Positions 37,001 to 43,000 of a stretch of DNA of 64,000 bases are shown here, one piece after another; the first letter of the stretch is position 1, and the number at the start of each line of letters is the position of its first letter. Source of the stretch: Bolinopsis microptera (taxonomy: Eukaryota; Ctenophora; Tentaculata; Lobata; Bolinopsidae); the NCBI RefSeq assembly GCF_026151205.1, contig NC_087083.1, positions 4,628,460 through 4,692,459 of the forward strand. The letters run 5' to 3'. The position numbers were made by a program, and so were the translations under genes. The notes under the pieces were generated by a model. The model did not search any database and was not told the DNA's origin. It saw only the letters and a list, made by a program, of their open reading frames with translations.

Positions 37001-40000
37001 TTTACAAAATTGGTGATTTCTTCGAGTTTTTCTTTTGGAACCGGCTGGTACTTTGGGATTTGCGTTATGATTTCATTTGGTTTATGAGGATCTATTTCTT
37101 GAGTTTTATCGGCGGCTAACTGACCGTTCTCTGATTTTATATTCCCGTTTTCTGATATGATTGTAACGCTCTGAGTCTGTTCATTATGGGCTATATTACC
37201 CCCAGCTCTATCATTCTCAACATTTTCTGATATTGAACCAAATTCACTATTCGTTGAGGTAATATTTTGTGTAACAATATATCTTTTAATGATATTGTCT
37301 TTATAAAGGAGCACGAGAGCCCTGTGACTTGTGTACCAGTCCAAAACAGATTCTTTCAGCCACCCTGAAATAAGTTTCGTTATTTGAGGTACCTGGTGAA
37401 ATGTGAGCCCAGAACTAAAAGAGAAGAAAATTAGTAATACTCCTACAGGGGATTGCTTAAGTAAACTGTAATCTGTACAACATAGAAATGCTATGTCTGT
37501 GTATAAAGAAATAGCCAAAATAGCTGCCAAGATTGGACAAATTCGTTACGTCTGCTGCACTCGTGGAATCATGGATGTCACTATAATAATAAGGCGCCTA
37601 TGTAAACATTTTTGTATGGGCCATGGGGATGAACAAATTGTTTTTTGAAATCTTCATACCCTACCCTTAATGTCCAGGTGAAAAAAAATTTGTTGCCTGA
37701 GTTACAAAAACCAGCGGTAAATTTCTAAAATGAACTTGACGGTTGCTTGGCGGAAGCGGAAGTAGGTCCCATATTTTATACCCAAATTCACCGCTTTAGA
37801 ATACATTTTTCGCGAAATATACCCTCGTGCGCGCACAGAATCCATCCAAAATTCATCGCGCGTTCCATTATAACGCGTCCCACGTGACATTATTTTACCT
37901 AAATTTGACACCAGGCAATTCTTGACTACACAGGGCTGCATTAACCACTGTATCATTGTGTAGAGAGATTAATCATTGACACACACAAATCTTACCCACT
38001 ACAGTTAGATCGACTGTCTCCACGAAGACAAACAGGTGCTTGAGTTGGATTATTACCAGCTTTTCATCTATTCGTTCCACGCGGTTTATGATTCCGGATT
38101 TTGGGAGAAGGGAAGCGAGTTTGGTATCCTGAAATAGAATGGAGAAAAGGGTGTTTAGTGATTTTCTCGACGAAAATATTTTAGCATTAAACATAGATAT
38201 TTATGAGAATATTGATAGGCAGCTAAATAAAATCTGTTTAAAGATTTTAGTACTAATTGCAATATGATGAGACTCTGTAAAGTTACTAAATATTAATGAC
38301 AGTGTACGCCACTAAGCCAGTAACTATTACATTGAGTACAAGTGATCGTTTCTTTGTCATGATCTTATAGTTGGACGTCATATACTTTCAACACTACTAT
38401 ATAACAAATAATTCGAGGAAACGATGTAACAGAGTCGATATATTTTAATTTTTCATGGGGTGCCAAGTCCCCATACATCGTGGTCCGATAGTTTCATTGC
38501 GTCTTAATATAATACTTATAGCTATGCGAATTTGTACAGGCTGTTGTTTCGGCAAACAACTTGATCAGTGATCGACTGGCCGAGGGTACGATTTTATCTT
38601 GAAAATTAGGATCAACCGACGACTTAAATAGTTAAATAGATATAATAATTAAATACCTCCTTGAAATCATCGCCTTTTTACAGAAGGACAGATAAAACAC
38701 ACACTGTGACAGGAGTTAAACTAATTACTAATCGTGTTTACACACTAACCTGGGCTGAATCTTCACAGCAGCATTCCAGAGGGCACTCGTTTAATATTTT
38801 GCGCAGTTGGATAGTTTTAAGAACGTCTCCGCCGGTGTTTGCGTACCATAGGCGCAGTCCTGGGCGCGCAACGAGGACTGTGTAGATGTCTAGTACACAG
38901 GCGCCAAACTCTCCACTGAGGAGTTAATTGAAGGTTAATTGAAGGTTAATTGATGGTTAATTGATGGTTAATTGATGGTTAGTCGATTTTTCAAAGCTTT
39001 CTCCGAGAATCTAACTTCCAGTTCCTTAAATATGTCTTATGCCACCCACAGATAATCAATTTCGGAACTGGAAATTTCATATTATATATTTACTAAATAA
39101 TTAGTAATTAATTAGTAATTAATTAACTAAAATTCTAAATTACTTTTTCCGATCTTTAGATCCGACGGATGTTACAGAACAGGTTTCGTTCTCCATCTTT
39201 AATAGACTTGTCTTGATTACTGTTGTTAGCAATATGAGTCTGAAAATATAAGTGAAATTAACATAAGGGATTAACTTCTAATCGAGCTTTTTGTTAAGAA
39301 TTAAAACAATTTAATTTAATTTCAGGTGGAATAAAAATGATGGGTGTTATCATTTTGAAGTTGCAAGCTGTTTCTTTTACCTTATTTCTATATTTAGAAT
39401 ATTTTATCAGTTTTCTAACAGGGTTAATAGTAACATTAGAAACAATAAAGTACTGAAGTATAGGCTCTTTTAAATATTTGAAATATTTTCGTACTCTGCA
39501 GATATAAAGAATAGACTGAGAATCTTGTTTGGCTCGCAGTGAATAACTCTGCTAGAACTGAAAATACCCTGAAAAAGTGAGATTTGTTTGCTTGTTTTAT
39601 TGATAACTTATCAGCTTCCAGAATCAATCAATGAAGACCCAAAATCTTGTCACTTCTCAAAACATAACTTTTCACGTGTCAAAACATCAGTATTCAGATC
39701 TATAACATACCCTGGCCCAGTCGACTTCTGATATGGTTATCTTTCCATCCTTATCTACACTTGCAACTTTATTATCGTGGTAACTTGCAAATTTCACATT
39801 CGTATCATGTACTTTGCTGATCATCTGAACGCATATTATGTCAAATATTTCAAATATGTGATAAGAGACAAGAGTGTAGTGATTTATGATTGCATTTATC
39901 ACGATTATCTACCAGCAATAATTTAAACATTATTATATCATGTAATATATATAATGCATAAGATAACTCTTTTATTTATCATTCTGAGACACTCTCTTTA

Positions 40001-43000
40001 TTTAATAGCAGGCTTAAACTACTTTGTTTGGTCGACATCGACTTATTCAGTTCCACTAACTGCTACAGTTCTGAGTTTCCAACTCTTTCTGGCAATCCTT
40101 CCAGACGAAAATATAGAATTCTCGATAAAACGTCTATAACGGTAATATCATAGATTATAACATAATTCCTTTACATGAAAAATGTACATTACAGGCGAAG
40201 AATAGGATGATAAGGCTGCAGTGTCAAATTTCAATTTACCAATTCTATCATATACTTTACACACAAGTTATATTAGAAAACTAATCAGAGCAGGAGGAGT
40301 TATCAAGGCAGACAATTAATATATTGGGTAAGGTTGCGACAGAATTAACTTAGATACTATACTAATTAATTGGAATGTGGATTGTGGAATGTGATTGAAG
40401 AAATATGCCACACTCATTTCTCAGGGCAGTGATGTCATCATTAAATTGAACGACTGAAACCTTAATTGGACAACATCATAAGTAATCAGTTTGTACTATG
40501 TACTTTGTACTTTGTACTATATACTTTGTACTATGTACTATATACTTTGTACTATGTACTATATACTTTGTACTATGTACTTTGTACTTAGTACTATATA
40601 CTTTGTACAATGTACTTAGTACAATGTACATTGCCCAAGATACTGTATATAAAATGATCATATTTCCACTCGCCTGTTTAAGTTCCGTATCAGACCCTGA
40701 TTGTATCTCCTTGATACCAACATAGCCAGACTCTGTTCCCCAAACTAGCACTCTCTCCTTCAGTTCTAAACATTCTATCTTGCTGTATCCCTGAGGTAAA
40801 ATATCTTAACTAGCACTCTCTCCTTCAGTTCTAAACATTCTATCTTGCTGTATCCCTGAGGTAAAATATCTTAACTAGCACTCTCTCCTTCAGTTCTAAA
40901 CATTCTATCTTGCTGTATCCCTGAGGTAAAATATCTTAACTAGCACTCTCTCCTTCAGTTCTAAACATTCTATCTTGCTGTATCCCTGAGGTAAAATATC
41001 TTAACTAGCACTCTCTCTCCTTCAGTTCTAAACATTCTATCTTGCTGTATCCCTGAGGTAAAATATCTTAACTAGCACTCTCTCCTTCAGTTCTAAACAT
41101 TCTATCTTGCTGTATCCCTGAGGTAAAATATCTTAACTAGCACTCTCTCTCCTTCAGTTCTAAACATTCTATCTTGCTGTATCCCTGAGGTAAAATATCT
41201 TAACTAGCACTCTCTCCTTCAGTTCTAAACATTCTATCTTGCTGTATCCCTGAGGTAAAATATCTTAACTAGCACTCTCTCCTTCAGTTCTAAACATTCT
41301 ATCTTGCTGTATCCCTGAGGTAAAATATCTTAACTAGCACTCTCTCTCCTTCAGTTCTAAACATTCTATCTTGCTGTATCCCTGAGGTAAAATATCTTAA
41401 CTAGCACTCTCTCCTTCAGTTCTAAACATTCTATCTTGCTGTATCCCTGAGGTAAAATATCTTAACTAGCACTCTCTCTCCTTCAGTTCTAAACATTCTA
41501 TCTTGCTGTATCCCTGAGGTAAAATATCTTAACTAGCACTCTCTCCTTCAGTTCTAAACATTCTATCTTGCTGTATCCCTGAGGTAAAATATCTTAACTA
41601 GCACTCTCTCCTTCAGTTCTAAACATTCTATCTTGCTGTATCCCTGAGGTAAAATATCTTAACTAGCACTCTCTCCTTCAGTTCTAAACATTCTATCTTG
41701 CTGTATCCCTGAGGTAAAATATCTTAACTAGCACTCTCTCCTTCAGTTCTAAACATTCTATCTTGCTGTATCCCTGAGGTAAAATATCTTAACTAGCACT
41801 CTCTCCTTCAGTTCTAAACATTCTATCTTGCTGTATCCCTGAGGTAAAATATCTTAACTAGCACTCTCTCCTTCAGTTCTAAACATTCTATCTTGCTGTA
41901 TCCCTGAGGTAAAATATCTTAACTAGCACTCTCTCCTTCAGTTCTAAACATTCTATCTTGCTGTATCCCTGAGGTAAAATATCTTAACTAGCACTCTCTC
42001 TCCTTCAGTTCTAAACATTCTATCTTGCTGTATCCCTGAGGTAAAATATCTTAACTAGCACTCTCTCCTTCAGTTCTAAACATTCTATCTTGCTGTATCC
42101 CTGAGGTAAAATATCTTAAGGCCAGAGGGGGGGGTAAGGGGTCAAAAAATTCTACCAAAATATTATTTTCTAAATCGATTTAATTTTGAATGACAAAAAC
42201 ATTGCCGATATTCACATATTTTTAGCTGATTAACTTTATTTTATAATTGAGGTTAACCGATTTTCACAAAATTGACTATACAACATTGAGGTTAATAAAA
42301 TTGAGGTTAATATTTTATTACACGCCATAATTTTTTGTTATTTCGGTCAGCAAATGTAAACTCTAAATTTTAGGTTCATAATTATCAGAAAAAGTAATAT
42401 CCCAACGTGATTAAATGAGGTTAACCTCGTCTTTTAGATATAGCGAGAATAGATCAAATGATAGAGTTACTATTTTCATCGTAAGTTTACGGTATACACA
42501 TTTCTAAATAGATGACGTGTCGATTGACTTTCTTTTATCTTGGGAAAATTAAAAAAATGAGGTTAACCATCACAATTTGGTACCGTAGGGAATATACATA
42601 CGATTCTTACTTATGTAATGTACCACAATATCGAAGTGAGGTATCTATTGGTATCACAATGCCTACAACTATAATCACGTGACAAAGGTGATTTGAACTG
42701 ACCATATTTTAGTAGAAGATTTTACCCGTAAATGGCTAAAAAATGAGGTTAACCTCTCATTTTTTAAATATCTGACCAGTCAATTACATGTTAACCTCAA
42801 AAACTTAATCGTTATACTGTGCAAATGTTTTACTACATATATAATAACATATTGATAAACCAATCCCACTATTATATGGTCTAAAGCGAGGTTAACAACC
42901 AAATTTTAAGCAGTTAGTGTTTACAGGAAGTCTTGGTTAACCTCATTTTTAACAATACAAGGACATTAACTACTGAAAGTGGCTAAAATCATTTAGGGGA

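Noticed and set aside
37702-37956. 84-residue minus-strand frame between WD40 exons
   Set aside because: No family resemblance and no phase-compatible splice sites.
38661-38885. 74-residue plus-strand frame
   Set aside because: Antisense to the conserved WD40 exon at 38750-38915.
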